A program made the translations under genes and the position numbers. Shown in pieces: positions 13,414-24,217 of a stretch of 64,000 bases of DNA. How positions within the stretch are numbered: the stretch's first letter is position 1; each line of letters opens with the position of its first letter. Under the pieces are notes generated by a model. It did no database searches. It saw nothing but the letters and a program-made list of their open reading frames with translations, and had not been told where the DNA came from. The stretch is from Cyathus striatus (taxonomy: Eukaryota; Basidiomycota; Agaricomycetes; Agaricales; Nidulariaceae), in the NCBI GenBank assembly GCA_025738555.1, contig JAOVFP010000001.1, positions 4,774,001 through 4,838,000 on the forward strand, in the 5' to 3' direction.

Positions 13414-13949
13414 ATGGCTTCAGGATCATCATCACTGGTCAATTCTAGTGGAGATCAGAATCAGGGTTGGACGGATCCTGTAACCGGAGTGGTTTATCCA
13501 CCGCAAAGACATGCTGGAAAGGTTGGGTATGGTCCTAACTTGGGCTCAGTGAGTAGAATTGTCACTTGTACAAATTCATAAAAATCGTTCTGATTAAAAT
13601 ATATTTAGTCGGTGGGTGATAAAATCGTTGGGGTATGGGAGGAGGTAAGAGGGTCAGTTACCCATAATCCAATACTTGTGAAGCACGGGCAAGACATGTT
13701 TAGTGGAGAATTGAAGAGGAAAAAACTTCTGGAAGAGGTGAGTTTATACTATGCTATAATGCGTATGACCAAGATCTGCTTTCTAAATGAAATTCCTAGG
13801 ACGAGAACGATGCATTTGGAAGCACGAAGGATACTGAAAAGTCGCATAGTTCAAGTAGGAGTTTTAAGGAGACTGCAGCTGAGGCTCATATAAAACAAGG
13901 TGATAAAAGAAAGGGAGGTGCTACTAAGCACTTGAGCAAAAAGAAATAA
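13414..13949 (+). CDS. Small conserved-looking hydrophilic protein (137 aa)
   Basis: Three phase-0 exons, 13414-13548, 13609-13737 and 13800-13949, encode 137 residues starting MASGSSSLVNSSGDQNQ and ending in a Lys-rich tail (KHLSKKK). The central segment, GDKIVGVWEEVRGSVTHNP followed by LVKHGQDMFSGELKRKK, has the look of a fungal cytosolic protein family built around a short amphipathic helix pair. It loosely recalls CsbD-like stress proteins (G-K-x-x-G ... G-x-x-x-x-G-x-x-K), but that comparison is weak. No signal peptide or membrane segment. Splice junctions are canonical (GTGAGT donors, TAG acceptors). Function unknown. Confidence 0.7.
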
Positions 13950-14200
13950 TAAGTATAAGTACTACTAATATATGTTGTACTACATTGGTCACTGGTACGG
14001 TGAAGTATAATTTGTGGCTTGTAACTAGTAAGTATAATAAAAGTTGCACTTACGTGATGTAAAGAGTGGGGTAACTTAAATATCTATGGCTCGTTTACAG
14101 TCGGAAAGACACCTAAGTAAGTGCTGAGAAATGAATATATGAGTCTTTATTCCAGACCGCAACGACTACCTGTTACGTGCCGGCTCTTTCATCAGTCTCA

Positions 14201-16033
14201 CTACATCGCCAACTCCTTCACTGGCTTCCGCCCATTAGCCTCCACCTTTGGTGGAGTCTTCTGCGACACCTTCATCTCCACATCCGAATCTTTTAATATC
14301 TCAACTAATATACGCTGTAGCACAAGCTGAGACTCCGGATTGGGTGTGTACTTCTTGTAAAACACTGGTGGATCTTCGACAGTACGCTTTATAACTTTCA
14401 AAAGATACTCCTTCACTTCCTCCGGCGCTATATCATACTTCAAAATCAAGTAGATCCCTTCCAGTAAGTTCCCAATATTACCCGCGGGTAACACGCGCAA
14501 GTCTAACAGGTGCGCGAATTTCACGATGGCGCTGATGGACTGGTTCAAGATGAAAGGAGAAATACATCCTGGCTGCTGTTCTCCTTCAGAGACCACATTC
14601 GATTCTGCCGATGCTAGCCCTTCTTCTATCGTCCTTCGTTGCAGATTTGCAACAGAGGCATCAACAACTGTAAAAAATGCTTGTCTCCGAGTCACAGTTG
14701 CTTTAGGCTCCTTCCACTTCAGAACATAGGCTTCGAACACCATATGTACAGCAATCGCTGCCTGGTAAAGCATGTGTTGACTGAGCAACTTCTCTATCAA
14801 CCTCTCATAGAGCTGTATCTTGATTGGGAGTTGACGTGAATGCGCGAGATAAAGTAGTTGAAGAGCCCCTTCGAAACCAAGGGCAGAACACTGGGCTGTA
14901 GTAAAGTACTCCTGAGTCTGGTCGATGTAGCCAAGAGGTGGATCCGGAAAGGGAGGTAGTTTATCGATGTCATCGGGGCCTATTTTCAAGAGGGTCGCAA
15001 TGAGATCGTCAATCTTTTTGATGTGAATATTAGAAAACTGTTTCCGCGTTTGTGACCCAATCATGTAAGCCACGAATGGTACCGCACGCTTCGGCGCGTC
15101 GGATTGTATGAGAGAATCTAAGAGTCGACGAGCCATAAGCTTTCTCTGCTTGATGTCGTTTGAGAACCAAAGAAGAGTCTCCTTCTTACGTGGACCCAAC
15201 ATCGTACTCGCAAGTCCTTCAATAGTATCGTAGATGGACAATGGGAGTACTTGGCGCTTGGGGTCCTTGTTATTAAGAAACCTGAAATGTATCATACGCA
15301 ATGCAGCACAAACTGCGGAACGTTTTGGATAAGGTATTCGATGCGTAACCTCCGATGAGTGCTGAAGTTCATCCTCCACAGCGACAACAAGCATTTTCCA
15401 GATTTCTTCATTGCGTCCTGTATACCCCTCCTCCAACCATAACATAGCCTCAAGATACATCCCCTTCTTCAACAGCAGCGTAATGATCTCCATCCACATA
15501 TCGGTAGTCCAGTTTGAGGGATGTTCAATAAGAGCTAACGGTGCTACTCCCATAACTGGTAAGTGGGAGCTTGCCAAGAGCTCTTGTTCAACCTTCAGCC
15601 CACTGAGATTGGGGAGCGAGAGCTTATCGACATCAAGCGCAGCTAACGAGCCGCGAATGATGGCGTAAGTCGTCTTCGGATGTATCCTAGGGTGTACGGG
15701 GACTTCAGAAGTGGCTTTGACCGTATTCCAATGCACCCCTGCTCGACGAGCCTTTGCAAGTGCAGGATTGAGGGCATCTTCCGCATCTCTCCATTTCCCG
15801 CGCCTTAGTAGTGAGTGTACCTTGGCATGTAGCTGTAGGCGAGAGCCAGGGCGCAGATTCTTCCAGGCTGGGATATGCTCGATGTCGATGGTTGGTTTAA
15901 CTGGATGAGGTGGATTTTTGCTCTTTATGGAATATTTTCTCTTTGTGGACTTGGGGCTACTGAAGGGGCTTTGTGGAGGTGTAGAAGTTTGACGAATGGT
16001 ATGATGAGAGAGGGTGGTCAAGGATCGGAGCAT
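14201..16033 (-). CDS. Probable mitochondrial protein of unknown function (610 aa)
   Basis: A single uninterrupted 610-codon frame, unusual among these intron-rich genes. The N-terminus (MLRSLTTLSHHTIRQ, then a Ser/Thr/Pro/Lys-rich stretch) lacks acidic residues and has the composition of a mitochondrial presequence. The rest is alpha-helical in character, with repeated Leu/Ala-rich helices (for example LLLKKGMYLEAMLWLEEGY and LYERLIEKLLSQHMLYQAAI) that resemble the paired helices of PPR/TPR-type organelle RNA-binding or translation factors. No catalytic motif is visible. The helical-repeat reading is an inference from hydrophobic spacing and not a confident family assignment. The first ATG of the frame is taken as start because the presequence follows it directly. 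Confidence 0.8.
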   Translation of the reverse strand: MLRSLTTLSHHTIRQTSTPPQSPFSSPKSTKRKYSIKSKNPPHPVKPTIDIEHIPAWKNLRPGSRLQLHAKVHSLLRRGKWRDAEDALNPALAKARRAGVHWNTVKATSEVPVHPRIHPKTTYAIIRGSLAALDVDKLSLPNLSGLKVEQELLASSHLPVMGVAPLALIEHPSNWTTDMWMEIITLLLKKGMYLEAMLWLEEGYTGRNEEIWKMLVVAVEDELQHSSEVTHRIPYPKRSAVCAALRMIHFRFLNNKDPKRQVLPLSIYDTIEGLASTMLGPRKKETLLWFSNDIKQRKLMARRLLDSLIQSDAPKRAVPFVAYMIGSQTRKQFSNIHIKKIDDLIATLLKIGPDDIDKLPPFPDPPLGYIDQTQEYFTTAQCSALGFEGALQLLYLAHSRQLPIKIQLYERLIEKLLSQHMLYQAAIAVHMVFEAYVLKWKEPKATVTRRQAFFTVVDASVANLQRRTIEEGLASAESNVVSEGEQQPGCISPFILNQSISAIVKFAHLLDLRVLPAGNIGNLLEGIYLILKYDIAPEEVKEYLLKVIKRTVEDPPVFYKKYTPNPESQLVLQRILVEILKDSDVEMKVSQKTPPKVEANGRKPVKELAM

Positions 16034-17364
16034 CGTAATGAATGGGATATGTTTCCAGTAATAGTGTGGCGTCGTAAAAGCACCTGTGAGAAACTGTAAG
16101 ATATGTGCGTACAGTTGGCGTGCAGTTTAGAAAGTTTTAAATCCCCTTCCTTCGCTGATAGTTACTTCAGCTCCAGCAAGAAGCTCAACCGCAAGTTTTG
16201 TATGCTTCAGACCAATTCAAACACTAGTAGGACTCGGAAAGCATTAGCCTGAAATTTTTGTAAGTAGCATCATAACGATGCAAGGCAGAATGGACCTTTT
16301 CAGCTACTTGCCCATTAGAATTCAAGCTAGCCATGCAATTGGGCCTAAAAGGACGTCCGCGCGTTAGGTGACCGCCACGTGATTTTGCGTTATGTGTGAC
16401 ATGTGACCTAGGGGGACATTGCGTGACGCTTGAAATCCGATGCTATTACTTAGCTGTCAATGTCTACTACTAAAGCTTCCTTCCGACTTCGCCAACGACG
16501 TCAATTCTCGTCAAGTTTATTCATAAACATACTTGAAGTTATGCCTGTCTAAGGGCTTCAGACTCTTCCGACGGCTCTTCCAATCTTCCTATCTTGAATA
16601 TGCTCGCTTCGTGTACTAATCAAAGGTGTACCGCAAGTGTACTTTGTACTGGCTGGGTAACCCACGCGCTGGTTACCTATGCTTACTTCTGATGTCGTTG
16701 TCATTGAGTGTTACCGTTGTCAAGTACGGTTTACATATCCGGCGCCTCTTTGTCGCTATGGGCAATAAAAATCTCGGAACAACGAACTATACTTCCGTGG
16801 CCGACCATTAGGACTGGTTCTCCACGAGGTCTCTGAAGAAGCGCCCCAATCAGCTGCTTCATTGAGCCTCAGCGAGTCTGTTTTACATCTGTGAGGTATT
16901 AGCTGGTATTAGCCCTACTCAATTCTAAACTTTCGACTTTTGGTCGTTGCGAAAAATCATATGGTACACTGATGGGCTATTGAGTGAAAACTCTCTAAGG
17001 CGCAAGCTTCTTTGGATTCTCATCTACTGTAATAACTCTGCAGTGGAACCGGATACTTACCAATGCATACGACATTCCTGGTGATACAAGCGTACACTCA
17101 TTGATCACTGGCACCTCTCAGATCCCAGGTCCGATGCGGCCCGTATGAAAAATGTTTTTGTTTTTTTAAAAAAAAAATCGGCACAGTCTAGCATGGAGGT
17201 CTTTTATGTTCTATGACGGTCCTGGAATTATACCTCGGAGATACCTTTCGATTCTTTAGCGCGGAAGAAATCGCATAAAATGCATATAAAGCTGGCTGGC
17301 GTCTGCATAGGTTTTCTGTACAACCGACCCGTGAAACCCAAAGCCCTCGATTCCAGAAGTTACA
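16034..17364. promoter_or_regulatory. Divergent intergenic region, including duplicated GH12 promoter
   Basis: The left part is upstream sequence of the 610-residue gene. From about 16690 onward the sequence matches, inverted, the region 62560-63050 upstream of the second GH12 gene; an example is the CATTAGGACTGGTTCTCCAC block at about 16806. A T-tract followed by an A-tract lies at 17157-17175, and a TATAAA motif at 17285-17290, 75 nt before the GH12 ATG. Confidence 0.6.
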
Positions 17365-18414
17365 ATGTTCATTCACGCTAAGCTTGCTGCTCTCTTTCTG
17401 ATCTTAATTCCATTCATTGGGGTGGAAGCGGGGCAAACGGTCGATACCGCATCCCATTGTGGCACGTCATATATAAATGCTTGTTGCCTCCTAAGTTGCT
17501 AACATTCCATCCCACAGGTCAATGGGATACAGTCAAAGCAGGTCAATACTCACTTCTTCTTGATCAATGGGGGAAAGCCGATGCCAATTCGGGTTCTGCC
17601 TGTGCCTCTCTTACTTCGTTGAGCGGAACAATCGTTGCTTGGAAGAATACCTGGACCTGGACTGGCGGAGGAAGCGGAGTGAAAAGCTACACTAATATCC
17701 AACTGAACAACGGTCTCAATAAAAAGTTATCTGCTATCAAAAGCATGCCTGTTAGTTTTTTTTTGCATGTTGGTATTCTTGCTGCAAGCTCAACACGATA
17801 TATTTGTAGGCGACCTGGAAGTGGTCTCAGACCACTTCAGGAACAGTTGTTGCGAACGTTGCTTATGACTTGTTTACCTCTACCACAGTTGGTGGCAAGG
17901 ACGTTAACGAAGTTATGATCTGGCTTGGAAATTATAACGCTGGTCCTATTTCATCTGCTTACAACGCAGACGGAACCCCCAAGGCTGTAGCTAGCAGCGT
18001 CTCTCTCGCCGGGCACTCCTGGTGAGCAACATTATCTATTCTTAGTGAGTAGTACTAAAATACCAAACTGTTATTTTAAGGAACCTGTATGTTGGGTCCA
18101 ACGGAGCTAACAAGGTGTACTCCTTCCTTCCCTCTAACGGAGCTGCTATTAAAAGCTTCAGCGGAGACTTGAATCTCTTCTTAAAGGCAAGTAAAATTAT
18201 ACTTCCCGCTGATCTCACGCTTACATATTTATTTTTGTGCAGTATCTCACCTCTAAACAGGGTGTGAGTACATCTCAATACCTGAAAACCGCACAGGGAG
18301 GCTCGGAAGCAACCTCAGGGTCTGCCACCCTTACTAGGTAAGTAACATAAAAAAAGATTTTTTATCTTTACTAATAATACAAACAGTTCACTGTACAGCT
18401 TGGTCATAAATTAA
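17365..18414 (+). CDS. GH12 endoglucanase/xyloglucanase, copy A
   Basis: Secreted glycoside hydrolase family 12 enzyme acting on beta-1,4-glucans such as cellulose or xyloglucan. Six exons: 17365-17461, 17518-17750, 17810-18021, 18081-18186, 18243-18337, 18387-18414. They total 257 codons, so 256 residues. A signal peptide (LAALFLILIPFIGVEA) precedes the mature protein. Family features: [30 protein letters not shown], the nucleophile Glu in NEVMIWLG, FSGDLNLFLKYLTS and the acid/base Glu in GGSEATSG. Intron 1 starts with GC rather than GT (GCACGT), where copy B has GTATGT. Intron 4 starts GCAAGT in both copies. The gene converges with the GST gene, 87 nt apart. Family is secure; substrate preference is not determined. 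Confidence 0.94.
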
Positions 18415-18501
18415 TTCGTATTCTAGTATAGAACTCTGTGAGCTCGTGATTATAAATACACGCAGAGTAATTGAGTGATGACCACAATGAACGCCCTACC
18501 G

Positions 18502-19331
18502 TCACATTTTATTCACCACCATGAGACGTTCAAACTCTGCATAATATCGCACCCATTTCCCGTTGTCGAAAGTTGACATTTTTCCCCAAGTCTCATGTGG
18601 ACTGATAAGCTTCAGCGTTATCAAGCAAGAACCAAGTGCAAAATCCGGAAATGAAAGCCTTTCTCCAGCTGCAAACACCCCACTTCCATTCTTTGCGAAG
18701 AAGCTCGCCAATTCAGCGAATGCAGCTCGAACCTCATTCCATACGTTTTCCCTCGCAGCACCGTGCGGTTCTATATCCTCTAGTCTCTTGCCGAGTTGTG
18801 CTTCCATACGCCTCCTGAAGTATAATCTATCTTCATCCGTCTTGCTATTATAAAGATCCATCAACCACAGGGACGTCATATGCCTGTAAATATTTTTGGC
18901 AATGAAGTTTTCGAACATTGCATGGAACGCCCGAGTGCCCGGAGGGAATAACATGCGCGAGGGATGACTGGGGTATCTGGATTCTAAATGTTCTATGATT
19001 GGCGTCGAATCGGAGAGAATGGTAGGTTCAGAACGTGACCGCGTGTAGTCGATGAGAGCCGGCAATGTGTAATGAGGTTCACCAGTGGGTTTGCGTGCGG
19101 TAGGCGGAATTCCGTACAGTTTGCACACAGATTCTATGTGAACAGTCTGAACCCATTTTGTAGTATATTGAAGACCTTTATAGTTCAGAACAAGTCTGGA
19201 ACAGTTTGATGAGTTCTATAATAAATGTATTGTGCGCTATGTTCTCACCTAACTTTCCAAGTATTTGGAGAAGTAGGAATGGAGAGTCTAGTCGGAATAT
19301 CGAAGAATAATATCTTCGTCTCTGGCTGCAT
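18502..19331 (-). CDS. Glutathione S-transferase, fungal (GSTFuA/UstS-like)
   Basis: Cytosolic glutathione transferase used in detoxification, for example of wood extractives. Two exons, 19249-19331 and 18502-19195, give 259 codons, so 258 residues. The first exon encodes MQPETKILFFDIPTRLSIP and SPNTWKVR. The second continues LVLNYKGLQYTTKWVQ, the N-terminal thioredoxin-fold start typical of fungal-specific GSTs, with TLPALIDY (the cis-Pro of the fold) and LSDSTPIIEHLESRYP (glutathione-binding Ser region). An all-helical C-terminal domain follows. Exon 1 is short and would be lost if only the long exon were annotated. The subclass is inferred from the SPNTWK and LNYKG pattern; the reaction is the general family one. 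Confidence 0.9.
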
Positions 19332-20112
19332 GATGGAATGTTGCAGATGGGCGAGCAAAATTCCTGCTTAAATACGCCGAAACTACTAGCATATGGTTCA
19401 ACCTAGGCGCGATAGGTCCCCACTGAACCGATAGTTTCGGGGACGGCCAGTTGTATCTCATGACTGGAATCTAAATAACTTAATGAAAAAGTAAGTAAAG
19501 GTCAGGCGGAATCCGAAGGGACAGGATGTCGACCAAGAGGGAAATAATCTCGCGTGGCTGTAGGTGCTGCAGGGTTGTTAGAAACCTCGGATACGTAATC
19601 GTGGAAATCGGAGAGCACAATCCTACGGATGGGGGGCACGATTCTCTCACTGTGTCGGGATTCTACAGTGACTTAGGAGATATTCCACATCATATCTGCA
19701 TAGTAAAATTTGACATGAGAAGCCGCGGTGAGTATTAGTTACTATTAGCAATCGGTGCCGATACACGACACCGAGATAGATGGCTTGCGTGAGGAGGGAT
19801 GTAGACCAACTGTGTGCGATAGAAAAATCGAATCCCTGGCTGGAACGCGAGGCACGTAGGGCGTAACGTCATGCCGGTAATTCAGGACATAAGGAGCTCG
19901 AGAATTGCAAGCTGTATTGAAATTAAACATTTGCGAGTGAAAAGCTGGAGGTAATAAACCAACGCAGCTTGTTGCGCGGCGCGTAGCACGCGTCTGGGGC
20001 AAACGTGGGAATCAATCCCAAATGTTGGTGGGAAATTTGGCAAACCAGTCTGTAGTCTCCTTCCCCTAGTCCATTTCAATTTCTCGTAGCCCACGAATAT
20101 CCTCTGCCAAAC
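19332..20112. other. Divergent intergenic region
   Basis: Upstream regions of the GST gene (minus) and the KH-domain gene (plus). A C/T-rich leader sits just before 20113. The short frame 19526-19738 has no recognisable content and starts in poor context, so no gene is called. Confidence 0.4.
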
Positions 20113-21623
20113 ATGTCTTCAAAGCGCAGATGGGACCAGCCAGGTCCAAGCGATGATTCAAAACCACCCAAAACCGAGGAAGGCAAGTCTGCCTCTGATG
20201 CAGCAGCCCAGGCAGCAGCAATTGCCGCCAAGATTGCTGCTCAGTTTGCCAACGGCACAATTGGAGGAAAAGATGGTCACGACGCAGAATTCACCTATGA
20301 TATCGATATCAACGATGTCAGAAACCGGTACCTCTTGACTAAAGGATCTACGCAGGATCAGGTATGAAGAGCAAGTTCTTGTCATTTTTCGTTTGGACAC
20401 TGATCATGCTGCTCCCTAGATTCAAGAGGAGACTGGTGCGTCCGTGGGTACTAGAGGAGTATGGTATCCTGACCGAACCAGGGCTACTGAGAAGGACCCT
20501 CCGTTGTACATCCATATCTCCGCCAGCACGAAGGATTCGATGCAGAAGGCTATTGACAAAGTCCAGGAATTGATTGCCATTGACATGGGCTCCCTCGTTG
20601 AGAAAAATGACCGGCCAAGAGAACGTGTATGTGGAATCATCCTTACATCATACTGTGGAACCTGACAATATGTTTTCTAGCGTAAATGGCCCGAAGAAAA
20701 ATTGCCTGTTGGTTTAGATTCAATTCGAAACTTCAACGTCCGCGCCAAAGTAGTTGGACCTTCTGTGCGTCGTTACATATCCATAGTCTTACCCACTTCA
20801 ACGAGTTTCCATTTCTAGGGTTCTTTCGTGAAATATATTCAGTCTGAAACCAGCACCCGCGTTCAAATCAAAGGCATTGGTTCAGGTTTCATTGATCAAG
20901 AGGTAGCTATATCCCTCCTATATGTCAGCTTGTCCTTAAAATATGCATGCAGACCGGTCAAGAGGAGCCGGTTCCTCTGTTTATCCATATCACGTATGCC
21001 GTTGTGTTATTCTTAACTTAAGCACACGCTGACTGTCACCCAGCGGTCCTGAAGAAGGTCAAGTAGCACGAGCAAAAGTGCTTACTGAAGATTTGCTGTT
21101 GGTGGTCAGGCAGGAGCACGCCAAAATGGCGACTGTTGTGCAACAGCAACAGATGGAACTTCATCAAGCTCAAACACAGTATGCAGCCTACAGTGCTCAA
21201 ATGAGTGTAAGACCTTCCTACGCACATATCTGTACATCTGACTGACCTCTTTCTGAGATAGGGTTATGCTCCACCACCTCCCTCAGGCTCAGCGCCTCCA
21301 CCACCTCCAGGTGATGGACCTCCTCCTCCTCCATCGGGTACCCCAGCAGGCGATCTCGCAGCACAGTATTCTCAACCGCCGGCACCAAGTGATACTGAAG
21401 CCTATGCAGCATACTGGTAAGTAGTTCCTAGCCCCCTGCGCATCATTTTCATCGTTACTGACTCGGTGCCAGGGCGGCTTATGGCTATGATGTCAATTCT
21501 CCCGAGTTTAAGGAATGGCAGGCCAGTCAACAACAGCAGTATCAGCAATACTATGCTGCCTATGCTGCCTCAGCAGGTGCTGCCCCGCCAAATGATGAGC
21601 CCCCGCCACCACCTCCAGCATAA
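20113..21623 (+). CDS. KH-domain RNA-binding protein, KHDC4/BLOM7-like splicing factor
   Basis: Nuclear RNA-binding protein related to human KHDC4 (BLOM7), which associates with the Prp19 complex and affects splice-site choice. Eight exons: 20113-20361, 20420-20626, 20681-20764, 20819-20902, 20953-20993, 21044-21206, 21262-21416, 21473-21623. They total 378 codons, so 377 residues. The N-terminus MSSKRRWDQPGPSDDS is followed by an Ala-rich helix and then the hallmark NRYLLTKGSTQDQIQEETGA and GVWYPDRT (first KH-like region). A second KH domain has VVGPSGSFVKYIQSETS, then IKGIGSGFI and PLFIHITGPEEGQVARAK. The C-terminus holds proline runs (GYAPPPPSGSAPPPPPGD) and a Tyr/Gln-rich tail with AYWAAYGYDVNSPEF, like the WW/SH3-ligand tails of splicing factors. 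Assignment by motif order is strong. Confidence 0.92.
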
Positions 21624-22357
21624 GAAACATGGGCAGTCTATCAGGCGTCGTACATTCGGGTACGCACTGATCTTAACGCTGCTTCCTTTCTTCCTTTATA
21701 GCCGTGTTTGATATGTGTACAATATTTGCTTCATGTCTACCCAGAGCAGGACAGTACGTTAGTTGCTACTATTACAACATGGTGTATTTTAATATTGCCT
21801 TCTGTGCAAGTTGGAGATAGCCTAAGTAAAACGATAAGGAATTATATTTATTTAACAGGACATAACAGTAATACCCTGTAGTTATTATCGTAAGTCCACT
21901 GCGTAGATAGTCAATCCTAGTTACTGCTTCTAGCAATTCTCCTGGTTAGTTTTATGTTATTTATATTATATGAATTGCACAGGACAACCTCACGTCTGCC
22001 ATCTTAAGTTCTCCAATTCCCACTGCCGCATCCATTCTTGGCTCTTAGCATGCAATGTGAGAAAGATAGCTGGCAGCCTGGCAGCCGACCTCAAATGCCC
22101 ATAAACGCCCAAAGTCGTACGGTATGGAATTATGCGAGGATCGGCTGTAGCAATAATTTATCCGTTGCCGTACACGGTGTCCTAGGACCTACAGTGATTC
22201 TGCATGCCCTCTGGACCGCTTCTTCACAGGAGTACTTGTTGTGTCTTTGACTGGAAGGCTCAGGTTTGATTTTTTTGACGTTTTATAGAGCATCATATAT
22301 CTCTTGGTTGGAGACTATACTTTTGGCTTTATCCCGTTCCACTGGCCTCCCCTGCAA
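21624..22357. other. Intergenic region
   Basis: 3' flank of the KH-domain gene and promoter of the SDR gene. A T-rich stretch at 22268-22276 precedes the SDR gene; no TATA box is obvious. The open frame 22038-22250 has no recognisable content. Confidence 0.4.
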
Positions 22358-23984
22358 ATGCACACACTCGTTCTAAGCTTCGTCGTGGTTGCTGCGTCGG
22401 TCGCACTCCTTGTTCTCTATATCAAGTTCAACGATGCCCGCCTTCGGTCGATCCCCGAAGACGCTCTGTCGTTTTCACCCACGCGATGCACGCCAGAACA
22501 CGTCCGCCGAACCGCAAGAAGGCTGGCCGCTTCACCTATCTCACTACGTGATCAGTTACCACCGAAGACAGGGAGACGATATATCATCGTGGGAGGCGTA
22601 AGTTCTTCCCTGCTCAGTTTTGCAATATTGAACCAACCAATTTTTATTCCAGGGGGGGTTTTTAGGCTCCTGGATCGCTGCATTGTTGCTAGAACGCGGA
22701 GAGCATCCTGCTAATATAAGGCTCCTCGACCTAAATCCCCCGGCCAACTACGTTGTTAAGGACGCGTTAAACAAGGGTGTTCAGTATGTCAAGGTTGACG
22801 TGTCGGACTACAATGCCCTCGAAGCCGCATTTACGGCACCTTGGGCGGATGACGTGAAACCTGGCGAACCGCAATCGGAAATCAGTATTTTCCATACGGC
22901 TGCGAACATTCGATTCTACGAACGACACGAAGAGTTCCTTGATCGGTCTGCTAAGGTCAATGTCGATGGTACAGAGAATGTCATCAGGGCCGCACAGGTG
23001 ATAGGCGCTACTGTGCTGGTCTATACCTCATCTGGGTCAGTGGGCCTCTGGAGGGCGCGTCTATTGTTGTGGCCATGGGAGAAGACACCAGAGAGAGTTT
23101 TGCAGGTCGTAAACGATGATGATTCACTTTTACCCAAGAAACACGATCAATTCTTCTCTAACTATGCAGTGACGAAACGTATGGGAGAACGGCTCGTCAG
23201 AGCCGCAGATGGATCATCATCTGGGGAGAGTATTCTCCGCACTGGTTGTCTCAGACCAGGAAACGGTATATTTGGTCCGCGGGGCGATATGCTTTGCGGA
23301 GCATATCTTGTGCGACAGACTAACCCGACGTGGATCGAAAATATCATACAGTCCTTTGTTTATGTAGAGAACTGTGCCCTGGCACATCTATGCTACGAGC
23401 AGCGTCTCGTGGAACTGCAGGCAGGGAGCAAGAATCCCGATATTGGTGGTCAAGCCTTTTGTATTTCCGATCCAGGCCCTATACCCACTTACGGAGACGT
23501 TTATACTACCCTGGAAACACTAACGGATGGAGAATGTCATTTCCCGAGCATGTCTCCAACTGGCATGCTCCTCATCGCATACATCTTTGAATGGATATAC
23601 CGCACACGCAATGCTTTATCACAATCTTCATATAGCTTCCTAGCAAACATATTACCCAAGATTCAAGGCGATTTGGTTAACCTTCAACCCTCGCTTTTCT
23701 TTCTTACAGAAGTTCACCTCATATTCGACGACTCACGGGCGCGCTTGCCACCTGAGCAAGGTGGTCTCGGATATCGAGGCGCATGGACTACATTCGAGGG
23801 CCTCCATAAAACGGTGGAGGAGTATAAAAGCGGCGTGGGGAAATCTGATACACGCTCAGCAAAGGCTGGCGTTAGTTTAAAACTCTTCGGGAATAAAGCT
23901 AACGTACAGAGAGCTGTGGCTATAGTTGATGAAAAGGTTGTAGAGACGATTGGTGTCGGGCCTGTAGAAATGTTAAGTATTTAG
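22358..23984 (+). CDS. Membrane-anchored extended SDR, 3-beta-hydroxysteroid dehydrogenase-like
   Basis: NAD(P)-dependent extended short-chain dehydrogenase of the 3-beta-HSD/sterol-4-alpha-carboxylate dehydrogenase group. Two exons, 22358-22597 and 22653-23984, total 523 residues. The N-terminus has one membrane helix (LVLSFVVVAASVALLVLYI), then a basic linker and the Rossmann motif IIVGGGGFLGSW, which spans the intron. Other marks: LLDLNP (cofactor-binding Asp), FHTAANIRFYERHEEF, VNVDGTENVIRAAQ, TSSGSVG and the catalytic Tyr-x-x-x-Lys in NYAVTKRMGERL. The substrate is unknown. The ATG before the hydrophobic helix is chosen; the frame upstream has no ATG. It lies next to the P450 cluster and could act with it, which is only suggested by proximity. 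Confidence 0.87.
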
Positions 23985-24217
23985 TGAGCGCAGTATGTTT
24001 TGTTTGTTTTATATCATTATTCATACGATTTTTTCAACGTGTCTGCGACTTGCACCATTATTGTGTTGGTGAGTGGCAACTGATACTTGTATAACATATC
24101 TTACAATGTGGACTTCACTTTCTGACGGCCAGCACATTTACATGCAAGGGCTATGGCCCTATGAGAGCTATAGTAGCATATGTAAAGAATACATATGGAC
24201 CAATACATACGGCTATT

